Below are positions 11,590 through 23,576 of a DNA stretch of 64,000 nt, piece after piece. The DNA lies in contig CP136065.1 of the NCBI GenBank assembly GCA_032622095.1, positions 54,991,949 to 55,055,948 of the forward strand. Direction: 5' to 3'. Numbering within the stretch: the stretch's first letter is position 1; every line of letters begins with the position of its first letter. This stretch comes from Siphonodentalium dalli. Lineage: Eukaryota > Mollusca > Scaphopoda > Gadilida > Siphonodentaliidae. The notes under the pieces are model-generated. The model worked only from the letters and a program-made list of their open reading frames with translations, was not told the origin of the DNA and did not search any database. The position numbers and the translations under genes are program-made.

Positions 11590-13193
11590 CACAACTCACC
11601 CCTGGCCAAGCGGTCCTGCTAATATGCTATGATGCTGGTGGTCCTGCTGGATTACTAGGATGCTGGTAGGGCAAACTGATGCCGTTACGAAAAAGTACCT
11701 TATTTTTTCTAAAGTTGTCATTTTCGCTGTGTTTGGCTAATCCGAGCGATTTGAGATAAAATCAGTGTGTGTATGAAACATTCAAGAACATATATATATT
11801 TTTGAAAAATATAATAAAGCCTGCGCTGGTGTTTCTAAAACGACGCGAATAACCATCTTGATAATAGCCGATTTTCAACAACTAATACAAGCACAGTATC
11901 AAACAGATTTTCGCAATAACTGTTTTTGAATACTTGATATGCATAATGGCTTTTCCGGGATATGTTCAGATTATCGGAACATCGCGAAAAAGACAAATTA
12001 AAGAAATAAGTATAACGGTACTTTTTGTTAACGGCATCAGTTTGCCCAGTCTATGTAAACATACACTCAGATTCATACTGATACTGAGTCTATTGCATTC
12101 CCATCAACTTTTCATTTCTGAACAGTTGTGGGCTTCCCCCAAATTACGTCACACCGCACTAAATATAAATCTGAAATTAGTTGTGATTGACAGGCGTATA
12201 CGTAAACATGGTCACGTGCCAGTGCCGTCATGGCCGCTTCAACCCTGTGAAGCCGATTCTAAGAATCGGAATTAATAGTTGCAGGGTTTGTGACTTTTCG
12301 TTCGGCGGTTGTTTTACTGACAATAAAGGGAAACAGCTAGCTTCCGGGATCCAAAATAATATGTACAATAACTAAGACAGATCTTCTTGAAATTATAAAA
12401 AATGTCAATTTATGTGGATCTCTTGGACTCAGAACGAATTATTTTTTAGATTGGCCAGGCGATTTGTCGTCGATGTTGTCAAAAAATAACACAAATCAAC
12501 GGCCACGAATCAAAAATACATGAATGTCGGGACTATCTGCTAAAACAACTACAGAACTAAAAAAAAGGTTAAATGACATAACAAAACGATATATCAGTTC
12601 CCCAGTACCGGCAGTAGTATCACCGCAGCCAAAACGAGCGAAGAGCAACACAATTCTACCACCAACCCCACCGAAACCATCCCGACCGTACATGTACAGC
12701 CGTATTATTAGCTCCAAAGATTGGCCAGTGTACCCTAATTACAGTTGCCTGCAATCCAAATTCCGGTGATTCTTGATTTTAAACTTTCGACCGGTCGTCA
12801 ACAATCTACTTTATTTGTCGATTTGTGAATTTCTCTTCCGGTATAACATGACGTCATGGATACTATTTTAACAACATTTAGCCACACCTTCGGAATTTCC
12901 ACACCGAGAGCACGTGACATGTTACTAGTTTTTTTATTGGGGCACACATTTCTTGGAGCTAAGTTTTGATTGGCGGTAATTACAAGGAATCCCGGGTTTG
13001 GGAAATGAAAACTGAACGAAAGGTCGTCAGACCCACTATTTTTTATATGTGGGTATGTAGTTTACTCCAGACCACTATTTTTTATATGTGGGTATGTAGT
13101 TTACTCCAGACTGCAGTTTGCCCTAACAGCGTCGTAGCAATTCAGCAGGACCCAACCGCATCATAGCACATTAACAGGACCACTTGACCAGGG
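11590..13193. mobile_element. Inverted-repeat DNA transposon, non-autonomous, about 1.6 kb
   Basis: The left terminus (acccctggccaagcgg, tcctgctaatatgc, tagggcaaactg) is mirrored at the right (13105-13193: cagtttgcccta ... ggaccacttgaccagggt), giving arms of about 85 bp. The compact copy at 31688-31893 consists of the two arms almost directly joined, as expected of a MITE derived from this longer element. A second internal inverted segment (gggcaaactgatgccg at 11672 and its complement near 12030) shows a further rearrangement. The open frames at 11934 and 12524 have no recognisable domain. Confidence 0.6.
13032..13110 (+). repeat. 39-bp direct tandem duplication
   Basis: The unit ccactattttttatatg...tttactccaga occurs twice in succession, essentially identical. 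It lies inside the 11590-13193 element next to the right arm and is probably a replication-slippage duplication. Confidence 0.9.
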
Positions 13194-13554
13194 TTGAAAG
13201 TGTTCCGAGAACGTAACAAGAAATTCTAAATAAAATTTATATCAATTGATTGAAGATTTTTCCGGACAAGTGTCATCGATTCCTATCTATTATTTTAACC
13301 CCGGAATCAATAAAACTCGATAGCAAGAGATACTCTATCTTTAATTGAATATTATTTAGCTTTTCTGGCTGACGCGAGTGACTATCTGAAGTTTTCGAAG
13401 TCCACAACCCTGACTGCATCAGAATGCTCACTGTCTACATCTTCAACCTCGATGCAGATGCTCGTTAAACAATGTAAGTACTAGTCTGGTTATTACTAGT
13501 ATGGGTTCCTTACCATTCTGGGCTCACTGCTAGGTCATAAATCAATATGAAAAT

Positions 13555-13790
13555 AGGCATAAATCTAGTAGACCTGGGCCCAGTTTCATGAAAGCAACTT
13601 TATGACATAGTTGGGACTTAAGATGGTCATAAGTTCAAACTTCAGTCATAAGTGCATTTCACGAACAAGCTCCTAACTTTATATGGTCTTAAATTTGGTC
13701 TTAACTTTAAGTCTGATGTGAGGTGTCTTAAGATAATCTTAAAGTTAAGACCCAAGTTATGTTCCGCCTTTTGTTGGAAATATGGATGGA
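13555..13790. repeat. Dispersed repeat, gggcccagtttcatgaaag type
   Basis: It starts at cctgggcccagtttcatgaa and consists of short alternating motifs (cttaag, gtcataag, cttaacttt) in both orientations. From memory this resembles a foldback repeat found in many marine invertebrate genomes. Non-coding. Confidence 0.4.
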
Positions 13791-14045
13791 ATCTTGCTCG
13801 TGTATGTTATTATAAATAAATTTTACATCTTGCGAACACGGAGGAATTTTTCGGAAATGGTAGTAATCAATAACCAGATGGCACACTATAGCAAGGACGT
13901 GACGATTGTGGTTGTGCGATTAGCATGGTGTGACCGGTGTCAATGCATGCACTATATATACTGTAAACCACCAAGACCGGACTATACATTTCTAATTCCT
14001 GTAACAAACAGAATATATTTACATAGACTTGGACATTATCTGCGA

Positions 14046-14547
14046 TTAAAGACACGGTTGGCCTTGGCGGTGGGTATCCTGTGAAAATATCTCCACCCGT
14101 CAAAAACCGCTACAAACAGAAAGAACATCAAAATGTAGATAGACTTTGTCCGTATACAAATAAGAAATATCGCATAAACAGTATGTTATGGTCATTTGTG
14201 TGACCATTGTTATGTAAACAAAAGTATAATAAGTAACTTTTCTGGTGTTTGTTTATATTATGATGGCAATTATAAAGAGCGTTCTTTGTTGGTGAATACC
14301 TGATATGGAACTAATAAAGAGCGTTTATGTCATTTGTGTGTGATTAGCCAGTAGCATTGTGCTGTCTTCTGTAACACAATCAGGATCTTGCTTAGGTAAA
14401 ATATAGTAGGTCTTTATGATAACATGCTGTTTACGCGATGGTCATGGTATATATGAACGGAACTGTATGCGTTTTAATGTTTTTCTGTTTACGGTGTTTG
14501 GAACAAATATGAATGTTTTCGACAATTAAGGCCGCACGTGCCTTTAA
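14046..14547. mobile_element. TTAA MITE family 1, copy a
   Basis: A 0.5-kb element bounded by TTAA on both sides. The ends TTAAAGACACGGTTGGCC and, inverted, TTAAAGGCACGTGCGGCC are imperfect inverted repeats. The interior is loosely palindromic (ccgccacaaacagaaa mirrored by tttctgtttacggtg). The TTAA duplication fits piggyBac or Kolobok elements; I cannot tell which. It is non-coding. Confidence 0.8.
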
Positions 14548-14889
14548 GATTACACAATCGTACAGTAGACAGTAATCATGTGACTTCATGTTGTGACAAT
14601 TGACAATTCCTCGCTGCGTTGTTATTATTGCAACATAGCTGTATTCTGTATGGGGATGTGCTTGGAGTGTTGACACAATATGAATACACATTTTATGAAA
14701 TCGACAATTTTCAAATATATTTTGGGAAGATCGTAATGAAAATCGCGTGTAAATTCCGCACACAAGATGACATGTCGTGCATGACTATGCTAAATATAGA
14801 AGTGGATAACATACATTACATGGACCGGCTTTGACGAATTATCCACCAAAATAATATAAACAAACGGCGACGTTTTGACGAACGTATTT

Positions 14890-15376
14890 CACGGCGAGGA
14901 ATCACGTGGTTTCGAGGTTGGTGAGTACCATCACGCATTCAAAAACATAATATATGAGGAACTGACACAAAACATAGCATTTTGACTGTTACGAGAATAT
15001 GCTAGTTTATTTTTAAAACAAGCTAATACCTTATTTGTTCGGAAACACTCAGTAGTTTTCTATAACATTCTGACCAAAGTTTCCAGTAGGAGGTTCGTAG
15101 AACACACCAGTCTATACATCTATAGGAGAATCCTTCGACTTACAACTTTTGTCATAATGTTAACACAAACAACTACGAGTTTGGACACAAATAAGGTATC
15201 ATGCAGCTTGTTTGAAAAATAGTATAGCATATGCTCGTAGCTGCCGAAATACTGTGTAATATATTATTATCCTAGTTTATTACCCTTTTCCTCGTTTCTG
15301 GTCACGTTTACGATCGCCTCGGCCATTTTGAATGCGTAATACTCATAAACTCGAAACCACGTGATTCCCCAGCGTG
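14890..15376. mobile_element. CACGG-ended MITE, copy 1
   Basis: The ends cacggcgaggaatcacg and (inverted) cacgctggggaatcacg continue as an inverted repeat through gtggtttcgagtt and gtactcatgcattca. The copy at 17802-18310 shares the whole interior (aataccttatttgttcgg, tctgaccaaagtt, gcatatgctcgtagctgcc). No coding capacity. Flanks here show no clean duplication, unlike copy 2. Confidence 0.75.
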
Positions 15377-15679
15377 CATTTGGAACATTCATCGCTATGG
15401 GACGGAAGAAAACACTCGTGCGATGCGATGACTCAGTGAAACATCGTGCGTGTGAATGGCTAGGATTTGTCTTTAGTAATCGGATAACAAAACAGTTGTT
15501 GCCCTGAGAATGACATGTCTCTCGGGAGCTCAGATAAAAGCACATATTTCAAAATCGCGATTATCTTCAATGTGAAGTTTATACGCACTTTAAATGTGTT
15601 ACGTTCCACGTTCGAGCGCTATTGTGACAATAATTGTGTATACATTGTACATGTGTATGTATACTATTCTATATTGCAG

Positions 15680-15844
15680 CCGTTTTGCTGACGACGGGTG
15701 CCCCGTGCCCCATCACAATATGCGGGTCATTTACCTACACAGTAGGTGGGGCGTGTGGTGCTGGTACGAGTCTGGACACAACAATCGACATATCGACCAT
15801 GTCCACGAACAAAGCGGGTTGCATTACCGATATCACATCATCAG
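15680..15844 (+). CDS. Gene 1, exon C
   Basis: The acceptor ttctatattgcag and donor G|gttggt bound 165 nt, phase 1 to phase 1. The reading is PVLLTTGAPCPITICGSF, then TYTVGGACGAGTSL, then STMSTNKAGCITDITSS. Four cysteines (APCP, TIC, GAC, AGC) suggest a disulphide-bonded extracellular module. It opens the second ectodomain unit, continued by exons D and E. The family is not recognised. The phase fits both neighbours and the frame is fully open, so I regard the exon as real. Confidence 0.75.
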
Positions 15845-16929
15845 GTTGGTTATAATATTGCAACAGAATTTCAGGATAGTTTGTTAGTTTTAATATTTGT
15901 TATTCGAATCTGTATCATATGGGCATACTCATATATATGTTATATCAACATTCATTTTTGGTCATGACAAGCTACTTGGCGGTTTGCGCTCCCAAATACA
16001 CATAATATTGTTCGCTTTTGAATTTTCCCGGTATCGAAATATAGATCGATAAATACTTGAACTACCTTTCTACGAGCATTGAAGTCATAACAAAAATACA
16101 ACATTGAACACGATTTTGGGTACCAAAAAAAAACAAAACAAACAAAACAACAGCCATTGTCAAGGCAAGGAACAGAAGGAGCGTTCCATGTTAGTCTATT
16201 GAAAATAGCTGGAAAATGGCTGTGACCATGACAAGTATTGTTCAGAGGATATGAGGCCAGTATAGCAATATTCGTCGCTTTTGATTGGCTAGTGCATGGA
16301 TAGTGTGCACTCAATGATCACTCGATCGACCTTGGCATTGCATGTTAGTTTTAAACCCTACAGTGAAATAACGGAACCTACATTGAAATAACTAAACGCG
16401 ATTTCCATGTAGATCCGAAGAGATAGATACGACGATCTACGTTTCGGTAATTTCCCGCTATTTTATAGGCAATCATATAATAAAAAAAGGTATTGTACTT
16501 TAGAATTTCGTGATCTTTGGTACTTGGTTCATATTTGAGATGACTCAAGTAAAATGGAAGAGCGTTTGACTCACTTTCTTGGTGGAAACTGAAAACACCT
16601 ACTCTTGGGATCCAAATAAGCATATGCTAACACAATTTCTTGAGCAGAAAGTGCCAACATTTTGCGGGTAACTCCTAAGACAAAATAACATGTTCTGTGT
16701 ATGTTCCCAAAGTATTTCTAAAGCATTCACACCCTTGTGATCTCATGCAGCTTGGCAATGTTGCTTACTATCCCAATTGTCAACAACTATGGCAGTTGGA
16801 TACTTTCTGAAGTTGAGGTCATACATTTAATGGGTTGGAGAAATTCTGTCATGTTCATGTTTCGTTTTCGGACGATAACTTTAGTTCTACCAAACATAAT
16901 GGTATGTAGTTTCTCTACTACAAAATAAA

Positions 16930-17480
16930 GGTAAAATTCGATTTTGGGTTCTGACTGCCCATTTTTACCATAGTTACGACAATTTGTTTGAATTTGGGCC
17001 ACATTTTCGTTTCCGAGCGACAACTTCAGTTAAAGTTGACTAGTTGGTATATTATATGTTTAGACCATAAAATGCAGATCAAGATACATTTCTGATGGCA
17101 GCCGCCAATTTAAACAAAAGTAATACGACCTTTTGTTGGTATATATGTGTGGTAAAGTTTAGTTCCCAATTAATAAGTTACTGTTGACTGAGTGGAATAG
17201 AATATGGTATGCAGGTTACAGCCATAAATACAGATCAACTTCGATTTAGGGTTCTGGTCGGCTGTTGTAATCAGAGTTACGGCCCTTTGTTAGAATTTGG
17301 GCACACTTTTCGTTTCCGAGTATTGTTGATTGAAAGGAATAAATTTGGTATGCAATATTATAACCATAAAATAGGCCTTACATGTCAAATATCGATTTTC
17401 GGTGCCGTCCGCCTATTTTATCAGAGTTACGGCCCTTTGTTGGAATTTGTGTTCAAGTTTCGTTCCCTGATAAGAAGCTA
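16930..17480 (+). repeat. Diverged tandem repeat, acggccctttgttggaattt units
   Basis: Units of roughly 150-200 bp recur with the order cgattttgggttctg, gccatttt...cagagttacgg, ccctttgttggaattt, tttcgtttccgag, ttgattgaaagga, taaccataaaat. At least three units are recognisable and are strongly diverged. From memory, the 'cagagttatggcccttt' core is widespread in molluscs. No coding content. Confidence 0.55.
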
Positions 17481-17489
17481 AAAGTTAAC

Positions 17490-17760
17490 ATTTTTCTTTA
17501 CTAAATACTCATTGACGAAAAGTTCCCTTGGGAAATGTTCAATAACAATTAACAAGTCCAACAAGTGTCATCTGAGCATTCTCCACCAATCAATAGCTAG
17601 GAATCCTTCCATGCAATTGTATTATCTGTTTTAAGTATTGTCTGCCTATATTTACTGAACATAATTTCAGATGAATAATAGGCCATTCCAATGTCTAGTT
17701 CCAACTTGTTGGATAATACACTAAGTAAATAAAGGGTTAATGTTAACTAATTGAATGGAA
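17490..17760. repeat. Dispersed repeat (actcattgacgaaaagttccctt type)
   Basis: Related blocks occur at 45570-45640 and 46490-46720: tttctttactaaatactc, agttcccttgggaa, aacaagtcca, and gaacat...agataaataatacac. It is a small dispersed element of unknown class. Confidence 0.45.
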
Positions 17761-17801
17761 AGTTTGATTTCGGGTTCTGGTCGCCCATTTTGAACAGAGT
17801 T

Positions 17802-18310
17802 CACGGTGGGGAATGACATGGTTTCGAGGTTGGTGAGTACCACGCATTCAAAATATACAAACGCACAAAAACATAATATATGGGGAACTGACAAAAACAT
17901 TTTGGACTGTTACGAGCATGTGCTTGTTTATTTTAAAACAAGTTGATACCTTATTTGTTCGGAAATACTCAGTGGTTTTATATTCCATTCAATTGGTTAA
18001 CAATCTGACCAAAGTTGCCAGGCGGATGTTCGTGGAATACACAAGTCCATACATCTAGGAGGATCGATCCTTCGACTGACAACTTTGCTCAGAATGTTTA
18101 GAACAAACAACTGTGAGTTTGAACACAAATGAGGTATCAGCTTATTTGATAAATAGTATATCATATCCTCGTAGCTGCCAAAATACTATGTAATATATCA
18201 TTTTCGTAGTTTATTACCCTTTTAATCGTTTCTGGTCGTGTTTGCGAACGCCTCCGCCATTTTGAATGCGTGGTACTCATCAACTCGAAACCACGTGATT
18301 CACAACCGTG
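17802..18310. mobile_element. CACGG-ended MITE, copy 2, with target duplication
   Basis: This 509-bp element has inverted ends cacggtggggaatgac and (inverted) cacggttgtgaatcac running on through tggtttcgag and gtaccacgcattcaaaat. It is flanked by agagtt on both sides (17796-17801 and 18311-18316). The insertion split a copy of the 'cagagttacgg' repeat, which gives independent evidence of the boundaries. Confidence 0.8.
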
Positions 18311-19608
18311 AGAGTTACGGATTTTTTTGACTTGACATTCTAGTATTTTCGATTAACAACTCAAACTGTGTTGTGTATTTTTGAATGAATTTGAAACAAG
18401 CCAACGGGCGTATTATACCACGCCTGGTTGTGTTCTTGTTGCCAGAATATATAAAGTCCGCATATCGATATGTTACGACTTATACTATGTATGTGACGGT
18501 GTAATTTAGCCCTAGTTTATATACAACTAATACAAGTTAATACTGACAACTAGCAGCTAACATATTCATCCATATCACCGGTATTTACGACATCCCGTTT
18601 ACCCTCTCAACTTTGCTGTATTCGTCCGTCCCTGTCTTATCACTGTCACTTCAGCCCAATACTAAACGCTCTAGTACCGCCAATTCAAATAGTACAGGTA
18701 AGCTCGCAGCTGATTGGATGACACATGGTCGCGCGTAAAGTTGTCAAAGGTTAAAACAGTTTCGCGGGGTTTCAGATTAGTTGGTCAGAAAGTAAAGTTG
18801 TCTTCGGAAAGTTATTGTCTTAAAGTCTTAGTTTATTTTGTCGTCAAGATGTCGTCAAGTTGTTTAGACTATCGTTGTATACAGATCCTGACATAGTGGC
18901 CTATGTCTCATTGAACTGGTATGTTCACAGTTTCTATATTTTATCGTTATAACATGTTTTTATTAATACTTTTGTCTTCAAGTAAATCACCATAGAGTTT
19001 GTCCATTTTGACATAAAGTATATTTCCTATTTTAATTATATTTTAATGTGATTACTTTTGTGAGGTTATCTCCCGATAACCTGAGATGCCAGTTTGTAGA
19101 TATCTCAATTAGATAGATTGGATATCTGGCATTTCTTGTATTTTCAGGAACTCCTCAAGTTCCTTTAACATATATTTGTGTATGCACATATGCGTGCTTA
19201 TCATGCAAATGGTAATATATTTGCATTTGGTTGCAGGGCCTATTCTATGCCTATAGTGATGTATGATAACACTCTCTGTGTTATGTGAACAGACTATGCC
19301 AGTCTGTGGATGATGTTTGATTGTATGTGTTGGTGGTGATGATGATGATAATCAAGATGTGTTATTAAGATGAATAAATGCTATTGAAGACTACAAAAGG
19401 TAATATGAACTTTCCATAGACCCTGCCCACCAACACTGAGAATTCATTGACGGAGCCCATACTGCCAAGGCTAACTTTATAAATGTAATGTCAAAGGCTC
19501 AAGGACATTTAATAATATAAATGGACCCATAGTAACCCTATGACATGTATACACCATTTGGGGGTTCCGCTGGACGTATACATATTATATGAGCACTCTT
19601 TCTTCCAG

Positions 19609-19724
19609 ACAGCGGGAATGTTTACTGTGCTGCGTCCGTGGAGACGAACGGCGCGACCTTCATGTACACAATAAATCGCCAGACGAACGTCGACAACAGC
19701 AACACGTACAGATTCCTCTGCTAT
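19609..19724 (+). CDS. Gene 1, exon D
   Basis: The acceptor ctttcttccag and donor TAT|gtgagt bound 116 nt (phase 1 in, phase 0 out). The reading is DSGNVYCAASVETNGATF, then MYTINRQTNVDNSNTYRF, then LCY. A second AG four bases downstream (acag) would shift the frame and meet a stop, so the first AG is used. The V-Y-C ... V-D-N-S-N-T-Y-R-F-x-C-Y motif looks like the core of an extracellular beta-sandwich-type unit, but I cannot assign a family. Two cysteines pair plausibly with those of exon C. Confidence 0.75.
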
Positions 19725-19917
19725 GTGAGTTGACAGAGGTCCATCGAGCCCCCATACTTGGGCCTTAATACTATAAAACACAATTTTTGTAGTATGAGCG
19801 TTCCTGTGTAATTGACTAATTTCGTAATTAAAAAGTTGTGTTTTATATTATTCGATTGAATATCTACCAGTGTATTTCTTTTATTGTTGATTGGGCTTCA
19901 GAGTATGTCGATAACCC

Positions 19918-19995
19918 TTAAAGGCACGTGAGGCCTTAGTTGTCGAAAATATTCATATTAGTTCCAATCACCGTAAACAGAAAAACATTAAAATG
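19918..19995 (-). mobile_element. TTAA MITE family 1, truncated copy b
   Basis: From TTAA it reads aggcacgtgaggcctt, agttgtcgaaaatatt, caccgtaaacagaaaaac and stops abruptly at the start of LINE coding sequence. Only about 78 bp remain. The orientation is opposite to copy a. Confidence 0.7.
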
Positions 19996-20354
19996 CATCG
20001 GAAGTTAAAAATCTTAAATGTGGCGTCAAACTGGATGATACTATGATTTCCGTACTATTATGTGCAGATGACATAATGATTATTTCTGAAAATGAACTAA
20101 ATATGGAAAAAATGTTGAAAGTTGTTAATAATTGGTGTAAAAAATGGCGTATGACAATTAATATTGATAAAACAAAATGAGTCCATTTTAGAAAGAAAAG
20201 TGTTGATAGGACTCCATATGTTTTCAGTATTGGAAATCAAGTCATTGAAATGGTTGAGCAATATAAATTTCTTGGAATTGTTTTTCATGAACATGGGAGT
20301 TTTGATACCACTGCAGAGATACTTGCTAAATCAGCAAGTAGATCCCTAGGTGCC

Positions 20355-20855
20355 TTAAAGGCACGTGCGGCCTTAATTGTCGAAAATATTCATATTTGTT
20401 CCAAACACCGTAAACAGAAAAACATTAAAACGCATACAGTTCCGTTCATATATACCATGACCATCGCGTAAACAGCATGTTATCATAAAGACCTACTATA
20501 TTTTACCTAAGCAAGAGCCTGATTGTGTTACAGAAGACAGCACAATGCTACTGGCTAATCACACACAACTGGCATAAATGCTCTTTATTATTTACATATC
20601 AGGTATTCACCAACAAAGAACGCTCTTTATGTTTACCATCATAATATAAACAAACACCAGAAAAGTAACTTTTTATGCTTTTGTTTACATAACAATGGTC
20701 AAACAAATGACCATAACATACTGTTTATGCGATATTTCTTATTTGTATACGGACAAAGTCTATCTACATTTTGATGTTCTTTCCGTTTGTGGCGGTTTTT
20801 GACGGGTGGAGATATTTTCACAGGATACCCACCGCCAAGACAACCGTGTCTTTAA
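20355..20855 (-). mobile_element. TTAA MITE family 1, copy c, inside the LINE
   Basis: The ends are TTAAAGGCACGTGCGG on the left and the complement of TTAAAGACACGGTTG on the right, the reverse of copy a. The MITE sits exactly between ...SLGAL and ISKIHPYR of the LINE reverse transcriptase. The TTAA supplies the missing codon bases, proving a TTAA target and a clean insertion. Confidence 0.85.
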
Positions 20856-21454
20856 TATCAAAAATCCATCCATATAGGGAAGCTGGCTTTGAAACTTTCA
20901 AAAAACTCTATATTCATTGCGTTTGTCCCATCATGGATTTTGCTTCAGCAGTATGGGGCCATAATAAATATACCACTCTAGATATGGTGCAAAATCGAGC
21001 TTTCAGATATTTCTTAGGGGTTCACCGATTCTGTCCCTTACTTGCGGTTAATGGAGACATCGGATTAAAATCGAATATTAATCGCCGATGGGTAAATCAA
21101 ATCCGGTTTTGGAATTATTTGGTTCAATTAGAAGATGGCAGAATTGTAAGAAAAGTTTTCTTATGGGACCGCAGACATAATACAAATGGCTGGTGCACAT
21201 CCGTCCTAAAGGTCCTCTCAGAAGCTAATATGCAACAGAAATACGATAGCTTGGATACTTGTAACATCTCAGAATTAGAAGACGAACTTGAGAAATCACA
21301 TGAGGAAAAATGGCTGACAAGTTTAGAATATGTTCCGAAATTACGCACATACAAGATATTTAAAAATAAATTTTAAACCGAGTCCTATGTTTCTATGAAC
21401 TTGAGTCGATCACATCGCTCGATATTAGCACAATTTAGATGTGCTATTCTTCCA

Positions 21455-21958
21455 TTAAAGGTACGGTTGGCCTTGGCGGTGGGTATCCTGTAAAAATATT
21501 TCCACCCGTCAAAAACCCCCACAAACAGAAAGAACAACAAAATGTAGACAGACTTTGTCCGTATACAAATAAGAAATATCGCATAAACAGTATGTTATTG
21601 TCATATCTTTGACCATTGTTATGTAAACAAAAGCATAAAAAGTTACTTTTCTGGTGTTTGTTTATATTATGATGGTAAACATAAAGAGCGTTCTTTGTTG
21701 GTGAATTCCTGATATGGAACGAATAAAGAGCGTTTATGCCATTTGTGTGTGATTAGCCAGCAGCACTGTGCTGACTTCTGTAACACAATCAGGCTCTTGC
21801 TTAGGTAAAATATAGTAAATCTTTATGATAACATGCTGTTTACGCGATGGTCATGGTATATATGAACGAAACTGTATGCGTTTTAATGTTTTTTTCTGTT
21901 TACGGTGATTGGAACAAATATGAATATTTTCGACAACTAAGGCCGCACGTGCCTTTAA
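21455..21958 (+). mobile_element. TTAA MITE family 1, copy d, inside the LINE
   Basis: TTAA-bounded element (TTAAAGGTACGGTTGG on the left, gcacgtgcctTTAA on the right) between CAILPL and RIETGRF of the LINE. This is the left partner in the 1,618-bp duplication. Diagnostic bases: cccccac, aacaacaaa, cagactttg and aaataag on the left, tcatatcttt in the middle. Confidence 0.85.
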
Positions 21959-22559
21959 GAATTGAAACCGGTCGATTCCGGAATGAAAAAGTCGGAGAAC
22001 GCACCTGTCTCATGTGCAACTTGAACAAAGATGAAGATGAAAAACATCTTTTCTTGATATGTCCATTATATAAAGAACTTAGAAATACACTTTTAGTGTC
22101 GATACACGACAGAATATCAGATCTTATAGAACACAATTTAGTTGATACAGCACTGACCGAAATTGTTAACGCCCACCCCCGAAAATTAGCAAAATACATT
22201 GACGCTGCCCTCAATAAAAGAAAAAGACTTTATACAAAAAATCAGAATGATACTTTAAAAAAAATATATATATTAAATATATTACACACATATATATATT
22301 ATATTTTATTCCCGAGATGATCAACAGATCGACCGTGACATGCGGTTTATAAACATTTTGACGTGACATAAATAGGTCTTTCGGGCCGGGTGCGAATTGT
22401 TATTGATGTATAATATTTGTATAATTTGTAATCATGCACATGTCACGAAAATAAATAATACAACAACAACAACAAGCTATATTGCAGTGATAACGTAGAG
22501 GGCGCTGCATGGAGTTTGAGTAAATAGATGGCTCGCCGAAAAGATCACAGAGTACACAG

Positions 22560-23072
22560 CGACACCTGTGAATGTCGTTGGCGGTGGGTATGCTGTTTAA
22601 TATTCACCTCCGTCAAAAACCGCCATAAACAGAAAGAATAGTAAAATATAGACAGACCTTGTTCTTATGCCAATCAGAAATATGGCATAAACAGTATGTT
22701 ATTGTCAATTTTTTCCCCATTTGTAATGTAAACAAAAGCAAAAAACGTTACGTTTCCTGGCTTTTGTTTAGATCCGGATATGGTAAACATAAAGAGCGTT
22801 ATATATTTGTTACTGTTTCCTGATATGGAAATAATAAAGAGCGTTTATATCAGTTTTGTGTGATTAACCAATATAATTGCGCTGTGTTATGACTTCTGTA
22901 ACACGAGCAGTCTCTTGTTTACGTACACCATCGTACGTCTTGGCGACAATATACTATTTACGCGCTGATTATGTTTGGCATATGAGCGGAACTGTATATA
23001 TTTTGGTATTCCTTCTGTTGATGGCGATTTGAACAAACATAAATATTTCTGCAACGAACGCCACCCGTGCCT
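22560..23072 (+). mobile_element. TTAA MITE family 2, first copy
   Basis: Related to family 1 but diverged: gtcgttggcggtgggtatg, tattcacctccgtcaaaaac, catataaagagcgttat, and the right end acgccacccgtgcct next to TTAA. The left end lacks an intact TTAA. Non-coding. The second copy is at 24178-24690 within the tandem duplication. Confidence 0.7.
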
Positions 23073-23576
23073 TTAAAGGTACGGTTGGCCTTGGCGGTGG
23101 GTATCCTGTAAAAATATTTCCACCCGTCAAAAACCGCCACAAACAGAAAGAACATCAAAATGTAGACAGAATTTGTCCGTATACAAATCAGAAATATCGC
23201 ATAAACAGTATGTTATTGTCATATCTTTGACCATTGTTATGTAAACAAAAGCATAAAAAGTTACTTTTCTGGTGTTTGTTTATATTATGATGGTAAACAT
23301 AAAGAGCGTTCTTTGTTGGTGAATTCCTGATATGGAACGAATAAAGAGCGTTTATGCCATTTGTGTGTGATTAGCCAGCAGCACTGTGCTGACTTCTGTA
23401 ACACAATCAGGCTCTTGCTTAGGTAAAATATAGTAAATCTTTATGATAACATGCTGTTTACGCGATGGTCATGGTATATATGAACGAAACTGTATGCGTT
23501 TTAATGTTTTTTTCTGTTTACGGTGATTGGAACAAATATGAATATTTTCGACAACTAAGGCCGCACGTGCCTTTAA
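23073..23576 (+). mobile_element. TTAA MITE family 1, copy e (recombinant junction)
   Basis: The left 117 bases carry the variants of the third copy (ccgccac, aacatcaaa, cagaatttg, aaatcag). From 23219 on, the variants are those of the first copy (tcatatcttt, ctggtgtttg, gttggtgaattcctg). The switch lies between 23190 and 23218. Confidence 0.85.

Larger units (their letters stand above)
9595..15679. other. Gene 1 intron B-C
   Basis: An intron of 6.1 kb containing the repeats listed below (10530-10880, 11030-11250, 11590-13193, 13555-13790, 14046-14547, 14890-15376). Positions 9595-10529 and 14548-14889 show no recognisable feature. Confidence 0.6.
15845..19608. other. Gene 1 intron C-D
   Basis: Holds a diverged tandem repeat (16930-17480), a small dispersed repeat (17490-17760) and the CACGG MITE (17802-18310). 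Positions 15845-16900 and 18317-19608 show no gene. A short tgatgatgatgat run lies near 19337. Confidence 0.55.
19996..22460 (+). mobile_element. 5'-truncated non-LTR retrotransposon, split by two TTAA MITEs
   Basis: Three coding pieces lie in order. Piece 1 (19996-20354) carries the RT palm with LLCADDIMII, the [FY]xDD box, and WRMTINIDKT; a TGA interrupts it at 20178. Piece 2 (20856-21454) holds the RT thumb and connection (YIHCVCPIMDFASAVWG). Piece 3 (21959-22320) ends with the zinc-knuckle motif TCLMCN, DEKHL, CPLYKELR. Removing each MITE together with one TTAA restores a continuous frame at both joints. A 3' UTR with aataaataatacaacaacaacaac at 22450 closes the element. The 5' endonuclease is missing, and a stop follows FKNKF at 21376. 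The element is dead. Confidence 0.75.

Noticed and set aside
12524-12769. 81-residue frame (MSGLSAKTTTELKKRL...)
   Set aside because: It lies inside a non-autonomous inverted-repeat element and shows no recognisable domain; I cannot support a gene.
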